The notes beneath the pieces were generated by a model. It saw nothing but the letters and a program-made list of their open reading frames with translations. It made no database searches and had not been told where the DNA came from. A program made the translations under genes and the position numbers. This document shows, one piece after another, positions 1 through 5,210 of a stretch of 5,210 nt of DNA. Every line of letters starts with the position of its first letter. The stretch's first letter is position 1. Source of the stretch: an uncultured Oceanospirillaceae bacterium (GTDB lineage Bacteria; Pseudomonadota; Gammaproteobacteria; Pseudomonadales; Oceanobacteraceae); assembly GCA_937974825.1 (NCBI GenBank), contig CALJVD010000165.1, positions 1-5,210 on the forward strand. The letters are read 5' to 3'.

Positions 1-31
1 TAGGCATTTTTTGTATTAATGCTGAATGCCA

Positions 32-51
32 TCGCAAACTTCTTTTTGCGA
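32..51 (-). other. Second stem-loop downstream of hcp
   Basis: TCGCAAA (32-38) pairs perfectly with TTTGCGA (45-51) around a 6-nt loop, three bases beyond the first hcp-distal hairpin. A third, weaker pairing (GGCATT at 3-8 with AATGCC at 25-30) follows. None has an adjacent U-tract on the hcp strand. They may form a tandem 3' structure on the hcp mRNA or belong to whatever gene lies to the left of the window. Confidence 0.35.
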
Positions 52-54
52 GAT

Positions 55-75
55 AGGGTGGCGGAAAGCCACCCT
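55..75 (-). terminator. GC-rich stem-loop just past hcp
   Basis: A perfect 8-bp stem (AGGGTGGC at 55-62, GCCACCCT at 68-75) with a 5-nt loop lies 20 bases past the hcp stop codon. It is the strongest hairpin at this gene end and probably marks or protects the 3' end of the hcp transcript. No U-tract follows it on the minus strand, and only three T follow on the plus strand, so it is not a textbook intrinsic terminator. An mRNA-stabilising or Rho-assisted role is equally possible. Confidence 0.5.
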
Positions 76-95
76 TTAAAACAACAAACCTAAGC

Positions 96-584
96 TTACA
101 AAGGCTTAGCTGTAGTTAAGTCGTAACCAACTTTCATATTCTTGGTGTTTTTGTTGGTTTTATCAGCATGTGTTAAGTCAGCTTCAATTTTAGCAAAGCT
201 CAGTGAAATAGACTCATGGGGAGCGCTACCTGAGTTGGCGCTAATGCTGTAAGAGGAAATAATCACATCTTCCAGCTTGTACACTGCAAACTTTTCAACT
301 TTATCTGCACCAGTTTGTACAATATGTATTTCAACAGTTACGCCAGAGTCACCAGTTACTGAAGATTTGAATAAGCCGCCTGAAGCTGCATCTAGTGGTT
401 TAGTAACAGTAACTTCACTGATGCTAGGACGTGAAGACTCACGGTTAGCCATTGAGCCAGCTTGCATTGAAATAGAGCGGCCTACACCAAAACTTAAGCT
501 GTCAACTTCGATCCAGTTCTCGTAACCGGCAGCAGTTACATTACCAGCAGGGTTAGTGCCATTGAAGTTCATATAAATAGCCAT
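96..584 (-). CDS. hcp: Hcp family type VI secretion tube protein
   Basis: This 162-residue protein is recognised as Hcp (T6SS_HCP family), which forms stacked hexameric rings of the T6SS inner tube and is itself secreted with its cargo. Visible family features are the short N-terminal strand MAIYMNFNG, the segment GYENWIEVDSLSFGVGRSIS (about residues 20-39), the SRPSISEVTVTKPLD stretch (about 51-65), the ASGGLF stretch after it, and the C-terminal SISLSFAKIEADL followed by VGYDLTTAKP. The length matches the usual 155-175 residues, and no signal peptide is present, as expected. The start is supported by an AGGA ribosome binding site 8 bases upstream. The gene points away from the phosphatase gene at 1756, and a transposase gene lies upstream on the same strand. 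It is complete and shows no extended C-terminal effector domain. The family call is firm; which T6SS subtype it serves is not visible. Confidence 0.95.
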   Translation of the reverse strand: MAIYMNFNGTNPAGNVTAAGYENWIEVDSLSFGVGRSISMQAGSMANRESSRPSISEVTVTKPLDAASGGLFKSSVTGDSGVTVEIHIVQTGADKVEKFAVYKLEDVIISSYSISANSGSAPHESISLSFAKIEADLTHADKTNKNTKNMKVGYDLTTAKPL

Positions 585-624
585 TTAACAATTCCTGTAT
601 GTTAATTATAAAATATCGTTCAAC

Positions 625-672
625 CTTGGCATTTACTGAATCAATCTTTGATTCAGCCACTAGCCAAGTGGC
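625..672 (-). promoter_or_regulatory. Overlapping inverted repeats in the probable hcp leader
   Basis: CTGAATCAA (636-644) and TTGATTCAG (648-656) form a perfect 9-bp inverted repeat with a 3-nt loop. It is enclosed by CTTGGC (625-630) and GCCAAG (663-668), which extend the structure across an internal loop. A second hairpin, GCCACT (656-661) with AGTGGC (667-672), uses bases needed by the outer stem, so the two folds exclude each other. The block ends about 40 bases before the hcp start codon. It could be a DNA operator or a folded 5' leader. No U-tract follows, so it does not read as an intrinsic terminator. Its function is inferred. Confidence 0.45.
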
Positions 673-737
673 GAGCGGATTTGTAGTTAAACAAAAATAT
701 TCCCTACTTAAAAGCCTTTTTCATAAAGAATAAATCC

Positions 738-824
738 ACTCTGGTACGATTAAAAACACAAGTCTCTAATAAGGGTTATCAAGTGTCGTCTTATGTCGAA
801 ATTATAGATTTGACTCTGGTACGA
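738..824. repeat. 12-bp direct repeat pair beside the transposase gene
   Basis: ACTCTGGTACGA occurs at 738-749 and again at 813-824, in the same orientation and 75 bp apart. Both copies are followed by TTAA, with one extra A in the second. The second copy abuts the stop codon of the transposase gene (826). Short conserved motifs at the 3' side are common around RAYT genes, so these may be recognition or end sequences of the element. No matching copy was found by eye on the upstream side (1546-1755). Confidence 0.6.
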
Positions 825-825
825 A

Positions 826-1545
826 TTAATTTAAAGATTTTTCTAAATCTTGTTCATTAATTACTTTTTTAGGACGTCCTCGCCTTAACGGTCGAACTCT
901 GTGCTCTGCAATCTTTTCAATTTTGTCTTTAAACTTATCACCACCCAGTACTTGGCCAAGTTTAATTGTTTCTGCAATATATTTCAGAAGGTGAGGGTCG
1001 AACTCGTATAAGAATTGTTGGTTATACTGGTTAGCACGTTCATGCCAGTTTTTACCCAGCTTATTATACAAATGGTGCTCAGTAATCAGATCGTTCTTCA
1101 GTCTACCTGTATGGTGATTAAAGCTAGACCACTTGTATTGCTCAGGACTATCGACATAACCATTATGCATGGGTTTTAGTTCAATATAGCGGTAACAGCT
1201 GAGCAAATACGCTTCAGAATCAATGACGCTAGACTTGTATCGTCCAGACCAAAGAGTGCCAGAGCGTTGGTGACGGTGGTTTATATACTGAACATAGCGT
1301 CTTCCCAGTGATTGCATCATCGAGGGTAGGCTATCATTTAAATGAGGCGTGGCAATTATGTGAGTTGCGTTCGGGAGCAGTGTATAAGCGTGAATATCGA
1401 CCTCGTACTGTTCTGATGAGGCTTTTAGGCTTTCAAGGTAGAACTCGTAATCCTCGTCATCAAAAAAACACTTTAAATTATTATGGCCTACTTGAGTTAT
1501 ATGCTGAGGGATATGAGCAATATTAATACGTGGCAATCTAGCCAT
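826..1545 (-). CDS. RAYT / Y1_Tnp-family transposase with degenerate HUH motif
   Basis: This 239-residue protein belongs to the REP-associated tyrosine transposases, single-domain HUH nucleases related to IS200/IS605 TnpA. Family landmarks are the N-terminal MARLPRINIAHIPQHITQVG, then FFDDEDYEFYLESLK (27-41), SLGRRYVQYINHRHQRSGTLW (79-99), GRYKSS (101-106) and CYRYIELKP (117-125), whose tyrosines (Tyr118/Tyr120) hold the catalytic position. A basic RRGRPKK segment (221-227) resembles the AT-hook-like tail often seen in this group. The HUH motif, normally NHVH, reads N59-A60-T61-H62, so one metal-binding histidine is missing, and the usual QRG near residue 19 reads QVG. The frame is nonetheless intact and of normal length. 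The start is supported by AAGGAAA at 1554-1560, 8 bases upstream. It may be a recently inactivated nuclease or a retained DNA-binding protein. Its insertion between hcp and the phosphatase gene suggests it arrived within a T6SS locus. Confidence 0.88.
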   Translation of the reverse strand: MARLPRINIAHIPQHITQVGHNNLKCFFDDEDYEFYLESLKASSEQYEVDIHAYTLLPNATHIIATPHLNDSLPSMMQSLGRRYVQYINHRHQRSGTLWSGRYKSSVIDSEAYLLSCYRYIELKPMHNGYVDSPEQYKWSSFNHHTGRLKNDLITEHHLYNKLGKNWHERANQYNQQFLYEFDPHLLKYIAETIKLGQVLGGDKFKDKIEKIAEHRVRPLRRGRPKKVINEQDLEKSLN

Positions 1546-1649
1546 TTAAAAAGTTTCCTTACTTAGAACTGTTTTATGATTTATATCTGATGAGAATACA
1601 GTCAGCGATTGTGCGAAATTAAACTCCTAAAATCAAATGCTGCTTTTCA

Positions 1650-1666
1650 TTGGAAAAACTTGTGCA
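1650..1666 (+). promoter_or_regulatory. Candidate sigma-54-like promoter of the phosphatase gene
   Basis: The sequence TTGGAAAAACTTGTGCA has the two near-invariant sigma-54 elements, GG (1652-1653) and GC (1664-1665), exactly 10 bases apart. The bases TTGG and TGCA around them also fit, but the CACG part of the -24 box does not. Some T6SS loci are under sigma-54 control. An overlapping sigma-70 reading is also possible (TTGGAA at 1650, 17-bp spacer, CTTAAT at 1673). A GG-N10-GC match is not rare by chance, so this is only a candidate. Confidence 0.3.
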
Positions 1667-1716
1667 TCGAGTCTTAATTTTGCTTTAATCCAATAAATTA
1701 GTGGATCTAGCATGTT

Positions 1717-1743
1717 ACTTAGCTTTTTAAGCTAAGTTTTTTT
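1717..1743 (+). terminator. Terminator-like hairpin in the phosphatase leader
   Basis: ACTTAGCTT (1717-1725) and AAGCTAAGT (1729-1737) form a perfect 9-bp stem with a TTT loop, followed directly by six more T (1738-1743). This has the form of a plus-strand intrinsic terminator, although only three pairs are G-C. It ends two bases before the AGGGGA ribosome binding site of the phosphatase gene, so no separate promoter fits between them. It is either an attenuator in the leader or a relic of an upstream plus-strand gene displaced by the transposase segment. Confidence 0.6.
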
Positions 1744-1755
1744 CAGGGGAATAAC

Positions 1756-2610
1756 ATGAGAGAAAAGGAAGGCATAGCACTGTACGGGGCTACCGATGTT
1801 GGGCAAGTAAGAACGAAAAACGAAGACTCAATCGCTTACTGCTCGCACCCTACAGAGCCCTTCGCTTATATGGTCATTGCTGATGGCATGGGAGGGTATG
1901 TTGGAGGGGGAATGGCAAGTCAAATTGCTATAAACGAGATCGAACAACAGTTTTCTAATCTAGTTTCTTCAGAATTCTTTGAATATAGTTTAGAGCAGCA
2001 AGAGTCATCAGTATACTCTACAGCGCATGAAGTAATGAAAGCTTCAAATAAGAAAATCATAGACGCAAAGTATGAAAATCCGGATTGTTCAAACATGGGT
2101 ACTACCGCTGTTTTAGTGGTTGTTTTGAGACGGTTTTTAGTTGTGTCGCACATTGGTGACTCTCGTGCATACTTATGGACAGAGAAAGGATTGCTGCAAC
2201 TCACTAAAGATCACAGTGTAGTGCAAGAGATGATTGATGCTGGTGTAATTAACGAAGAAGAAGCAAAAGTAAGCGATGTAAGAAACCACATAACCCGTGC
2301 ATTGGGTGTAAGTACAGACATTGAAGCCGAGACACATGCTTATTTATTAAATACAGCTGCGTTACTTATGGTGTGTAGCGATGGAGTTACTGAGTATTTA
2401 AATAACACCGATATTCATGAGGCTCTGTTTAACTGCAGCGAAATTCCGGATACTTGCAATGAAATTATAAAAAAGGCCAATGATAGTGGTGGAAAAGATA
2501 ATATTAGCATTGGCTTGATGCGAGTGAATATTGATGAAATTACAACGCCGAGTACATATACGCCCGCTATTAAGAAAGAAGATAGCGATGTAACAATCAG
2601 GCGCTGGTAG
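1756..2610 (+). CDS. pppA: PP2C-family Ser/Thr protein phosphatase, PppA/Stp1 type
   Basis: This 284-residue cytoplasmic protein is a complete PPM/PP2C metal-dependent phosphatase that removes phosphate from Ser/Thr residues. The conserved motifs appear in order: RTKNED (19-24), ADGMGG (42-47), GTTA (115-118), HIGDSRAY (132-139), LTKDHS (149-154), RNHITRALG (176-184), CSDG (207-210) and GGKDNIS (245-251). The aspartates expected to bind the metal pair (D43, D209, D248) are all present, so it should be active. After the core comes a hydrophilic tail of about 28 residues ending in TIRRW. In T6SS loci such enzymes (PppA) reverse PpkA phosphorylation of the FHA protein. The symbol is given because of the hcp gene nearby, but no kinase or FHA gene is in view, so a general Stp role is possible. 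The start has AGGGGA five bases upstream, and a terminator-like hairpin precedes that site. Confidence 0.9.
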   Translation: MREKEGIALYGATDVGQVRTKNEDSIAYCSHPTEPFAYMVIADGMGGYVGGGMASQIAINEIEQQFSNLVSSEFFEYSLEQQESSVYSTAHEVMKASNKKIIDAKYENPDCSNMGTTAVLVVVLRRFLVVSHIGDSRAYLWTEKGLLQLTKDHSVVQEMIDAGVINEEEAKVSDVRNHITRALGVSTDIEAETHAYLLNTAALLMVCSDGVTEYLNNTDIHEALFNCSEIPDTCNEIIKKANDSGGKDNISIGLMRVNIDEITTPSTYTPAIKKEDSDVTIRRW

Positions 2611-2665
2611 TGGTTCTCGGTTGTTAGTAATAATTTATTTTGGTTAACGTTAAAGTATTTTCTGG

Positions 2666-2694
2666 TTGGTTTACAAAATACAATGAATTGTAAT
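2666..2694 (+). promoter_or_regulatory. Candidate sigma-70 promoter with overlapping palindrome
   Basis: TTGGTT (2666-2671), a 17-bp spacer and TGTAAT (2689-2694, five of six consensus bases) form a candidate promoter for the transporter gene. It would give a leader of about 125 nt. The palindrome TACAAT-GA-ATTGTA (2679-2692) overlaps its spacer and -10 box, where a repressor could act. A perfect TTAACGTTAA palindrome lies just upstream (2644-2653). A second -10-like TAAAAT at 2764-2769 lacks a good -35. The phosphatase gene ends 217 bp before the transporter gene with no clear terminator, so read-through is also possible. Confidence 0.3.
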
Positions 2695-2827
2695 ATCTAA
2701 ATTTCTATTGATTAACCTTCATGCTTTGTAGTAACTTCCGCACCAAATTTTAGCGCAAAAGATTAAAATAATGCGCACGACATGGTTAAGACATGTCTAA
2801 AATCACTAAGCTCTAAAGGGACGAATT

Positions 2828-4876
2828 ATGAAAATGGATGTAAGCAATAAGCTTATGTTTTTATTGCGATTTCTTACGCTCACGGTATTTACTTCTGTTT
2901 TGATATGCACCAGCGCATGGGCTCAAGATCCTTTAGGTGCACAGTCTCTGCGTGAAATATTTGATATTAGAGCACCTCAAGATAAGAATGAAATTGATGA
3001 GGAGTTCCGTAAGAGGGCGAGTGAAGCCTCACCACTCAAACAAGTTGAAAAGATAATCCCAGAGGCGGGTTCACGCAGTTATAGTCCACGCATTATTGTC
3101 AATAAATTTACAATTAAAGATGCAAAAGACTTTCCTAAGTTAAAAATATATAAACAAGACCTTGAAGAAATAGCAGAAGCTCTGCGCCGTAAATATATGC
3201 GGACGTCAGAGCGTGGCCCAGGTGGTTACACTCAGAATGAGCTGGATGAAATTACCAGCTATTTAAATAGCATAAATAGCAGTACTAAGCTTGAAGATTT
3301 AGACTATGAAACCTTTCAGTCATTACTAGACGTCGTTAGAGAGCATAGACAAAACAAGGGCTTAAGCTTCGCTGAAATAGAAGAAGTAGCTAATTATTTA
3401 ACAGAATACCTGCGACAAAAAGGATTGTTACTAGCGCAAGTTATATTGCCCGCCCAAGATGTTGAGGATGGTGTGGTTCATCTACAAGTTCTTGAAGGCG
3501 TTCTTTCAGAAGTAATTGCTCTGAACAATAAACAATACAGCGATAAACGGCTTATCTCTCCATTTCGTAGCCTGATTGGAAGTGCCGTTGAAAAGAAGAA
3601 AGTTGAGGAAAATATTTACTTACTAAATGACCTGCCAGGCTTAAGTCTAATGGGTATATTTGGTGCGGGTGAAGAGTTTGGTGAAACAAAGCTAAGCCTA
3701 GCGGTACGTGAAGAAGAGAGCTTTTCTTTCTTGATGCGCTTGGATAACCACGGCTCTGAACTTACAGGTAACACACGCTTATACGCCAATATGAGATGGC
3801 ACAACCCCATTGGAATAGGTGATGCGCTCAGTATAGGGTATTTACGTGCCGAAGAACTAGGAAGCAACAACTCTGACGAAGGGTTGCAGGGCGAATTCTC
3901 TAAAAAGCCAGAAGCACGCACAAATTTAGGACAAATAAGCTATTCGCTACCTGTCTTTGGTTTGCGTAACCGCCTTACCTTATCGGCCGACAGAAGTGAG
4001 TTTGATGTAGTGGATGAAAAGGGTGGGCTGATCAACGCATTAGAGTTAGCGGGCGTTAACACTCAATATTTTGTAGGGCTACAACGCAGTTTAATACGAC
4101 AATTTGATTTTAATATGTCTATGGGGGTTGCCTTAACGGATAAAACTTCTGAAACCACAAGTTTTGTTAATGTTTTAGATAAAAAAGATCACGCACAAGG
4201 TGGAGAGCTTAATTTTTATATTGATGGCTTTAAGAAAAGTGGCTTACGCATGCTAAACACAGCCAATTTTACCGTTCAATACGGAAGTTTTAAAACACCT
4301 ACCAAAACTGGACAAGATAAAGACTTTATAAAGGGCACGCTTGATACAGGTTCGTTATTTTTTATTCCAATCCCTTTTTCTGATAACTACACCCGCCTCA
4401 TTACCAACACTAAGTTACAATACAGCGACTCGGCGCTGCCCTCATTTGAGCAGTTTAGCCTAGGTGGGGCAAACGCAGTGCGAGCTTTCAAAGTAGGTGA
4501 TTTTTCTGCTGATAAAGCTTTTTTTATCAATAATGAATGGTATTTCAATTCTCCTTCTTGGCAAGTAACACGTACTCAAGTATTGAATGATATTCTGCAG
4601 GTAGGCCTTCTTCTTGACTATGCATATGGGACAAAAAATGGCGGCTATACAACCGAAAGTGGCTATGAACAAGAAGATGAATGGGGTTGGATGAGCGCAG
4701 TAGGCTTGGTAATAAAAACCACATGGAGCGATTATTACACAGGGAAAATTACCTTGGCTCAACCCATCAGAGCAAAGTCTAGTAATGATCCTAAAAATAA
4801 AAACTCCACCATTAAACCACTCAACAGTGAGCCACATTCAATAACTGTATATGCAGATTTTAACTTTTTATTTTAA
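2828..4876 (+). CDS. TpsB-type two-partner secretion outer-membrane transporter (ShlB/FhaC family)
   Basis: This 682-residue protein is recognised as a TpsB transporter of the Omp85 superfamily, which moves a large TpsA exoprotein across the outer membrane. A signal peptide (hydrophobic about 9-27, likely cleavage after AWA at 32) is followed by a charged linker. A first POTRA region (about 88-224) includes the diagnostic LPAQDVEDGVVHLQVLEG (207-224). A second POTRA (about 225-295) leads into a beta-barrel ending in phenylalanine (ADFNFLF), the usual outer-membrane C-terminal signature. The L6-loop motif, usually VRGY or VRGF, reads VRAF (551-554) within SLGGANAVRAF. Typical members have 550-600 residues; most of the excess is an acidic, helical insert of about 70 residues (106-177) inside the first POTRA. 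The start has AAAGGGA at 2815-2821. No TpsA gene is visible; the substrate may be encoded downstream or elsewhere. Confidence 0.88.
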   Translation: MKMDVSNKLMFLLRFLTLTVFTSVLICTSAWAQDPLGAQSLREIFDIRAPQDKNEIDEEFRKRASEASPLKQVEKIIPEAGSRSYSPRIIVNKFTIKDAKDFPKLKIYKQDLEEIAEALRRKYMRTSERGPGGYTQNELDEITSYLNSINSSTKLEDLDYETFQSLLDVVREHRQNKGLSFAEIEEVANYLTEYLRQKGLLLAQVILPAQDVEDGVVHLQVLEGVLSEVIALNNKQYSDKRLISPFRSLIGSAVEKKKVEENIYLLNDLPGLSLMGIFGAGEEFGETKLSLAVREEESFSFLMRLDNHGSELTGNTRLYANMRWHNPIGIGDALSIGYLRAEELGSNNSDEGLQGEFSKKPEARTNLGQISYSLPVFGLRNRLTLSADRSEFDVVDEKGGLINALELAGVNTQYFVGLQRSLIRQFDFNMSMGVALTDKTSETTSFVNVLDKKDHAQGGELNFYIDGFKKSGLRMLNTANFTVQYGSFKTPTKTGQDKDFIKGTLDTGSLFFIPIPFSDNYTRLITNTKLQYSDSALPSFEQFSLGGANAVRAFKVGDFSADKAFFINNEWYFNSPSWQVTRTQVLNDILQVGLLLDYAYGTKNGGYTTESGYEQEDEWGWMSAVGLVIKTTWSDYYTGKITLAQPIRAKSSNDPKNKNSTIKPLNSEPHSITVYADFNFLF

Positions 4877-4917
4877 AGGTTCATCTTTACAATCTAACCA
4901 CTGACAAGGAAGTTTTC

Positions 4918-5210
4918 ATGTCTTTACGTCGTTTATTCGCCACGCATAAACGCCCGTATATCGTCGGATTAAACAACCCCGACCGCATTCGCGTTAATCT
5001 TTCTGGCTGCGAATTACAACTTACGTTGCCGCCGCATAACTCTTTGGATGGCTTTGATGAGAAAGTAGCCCCTCGTGATATAGCCAATATCTATGATGCA
5101 AGCCTATATGATGAATACGAGGAAAACCCACCCTTTAGCCAAGTTCAGTTTATTCGACGCTATTGGAATTATTTCGGCCCTATCTGGGATGGCCCTTATA
5201 TGGCGGTAAC
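4918..5210 (+). CDS. Unrecognised protein, 3' end outside the window
   Basis: An open frame of 97 complete codons starts at ATG 4918 and continues past the right edge without a stop. The ribosome binding site AAGGAAG (4906-4912) lies five bases upstream. It begins only 41 bp after the transporter stop codon, with no hairpin between, so co-transcription is likely. The protein starts MSLRRLFATHKRPYIVG. It has no hydrophobic signal peptide or membrane segment in the visible part. It contains an acidic, tyrosine-rich stretch (about 56-70, YDASLYDEYEEN) and an aromatic stretch (RRYWNYFGPIWDGPYM, 80-95). It lacks the N-terminal TPS secretion domain with NPNG-type motifs expected of a TpsA partner. 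I do not recognise the family. Its first 120 bases look somewhat richer in G+C than the transporter gene. Confidence 0.75.
   Translation, partial: MSLRRLFATHKRPYIVGLNNPDRIRVNLSGCELQLTLPPHNSLDGFDEKVAPRDIANIYDASLYDEYEENPPFSQVQFIRRYWNYFGPIWDGPYMAV

Noticed and set aside
277..525. 82-codon plus-strand open frame inside hcp
   Set aside because: It is antisense to a clear Hcp coding sequence, has no recognisable domain and no convincing ribosome binding site.
625..672. Reading the hcp-leader repeats as a REP/BIME array served by the transposase
   Set aside because: There is only one block, no clear 5' GTAG/GTGG-type tag and no repeated unit in the window, so a REP array cannot be supported.
1308..1526. 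72-codon plus-strand open frame inside the transposase gene
   Set aside because: Antisense shadow of the well-supported RAYT gene; the protein has no family features.
1631..1700. 19-codon open frame (ATG at 1638) as a leader peptide for attenuation of the phosphatase gene
   Set aside because: It has no ribosome binding site of note and no run of regulatory codons, and its stop codon lies about 20 bases before the hairpin. It is indistinguishable from chance.
2828..2926. Lipoprotein signal (cysteine at residue 27) for the transporter
   Set aside because: The residues before the cysteine are V-L-I, with no Gly, Ala or Ser at -1, so the lipobox fails. The AWA-Q site at 30-33 fits ordinary signal peptidase cleavage.
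4460..4837. 125-codon minus-strand open frame with hydrophobic, cysteine-rich stretches
   Set aside because: It is antisense to the conserved barrel region of the TpsB gene. The hydrophobic look follows from the opposite strand's codon pattern.
4887..5087. 66-codon minus-strand open frame
   Set aside because: It is antisense to the start of the frame at 4918, which has a strong ribosome binding site and operon-like spacing.

Overview
The window looks like chromosomal DNA of an AT-leaning (by eye about 40% GC) Gram-negative bacterium, most likely a marine gammaproteobacterium. This rests on an Hcp tube protein, a PP2C phosphatase of the PppA/Stp1 type and an FhaC/ShlB-type outer-membrane transporter lying together. 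The genus cannot be read from the sequence.

Layout, left to right. Positions 1-95 hold three consecutive stem-loops just past the 3' end of hcp. Positions 96-584 (minus strand) encode Hcp, the tube subunit of a type VI secretion system (T6SS). Positions 585-825 are non-coding, with overlapping inverted repeats in the probable hcp leader and two copies of a 12-bp direct repeat. Positions 826-1545 (minus strand) encode a REP-associated tyrosine transposase (RAYT, Y1_Tnp family) whose HUH motif has lost its first histidine. Positions 1546-1755 are the leader of the next gene, with a -24/-12-like site and a terminator-like hairpin against the ribosome binding site. Positions 1756-2610 (plus strand) encode a complete PP2C phosphatase. 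Positions 2611-2827 are non-coding, with a candidate promoter overlapped by a palindrome. Positions 2828-4876 (plus strand) encode a 682-residue two-partner-secretion (TpsB) transporter with an enlarged first POTRA region. From 4918 a further gene, unrecognised, runs off the right edge.

How it may fit together. Hcp and a PP2C phosphatase pointing away from each other suggest the edge or centre of a T6SS locus, where PppA-type phosphatases oppose the PpkA kinase in post-translational control of firing. The RAYT gene sits between them and is probably a later arrival or domesticated element. The TpsB gene and the unknown gene 41 bp behind it may be one transcription unit. No TpsA substrate is visible, so its cargo and any link to the T6SS remain open. 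Nothing here is clearly a new system; the most unusual points are the degenerate but intact RAYT, the hairpin-controlled leaders and the phosphatase-TpsB-unknown gene order.
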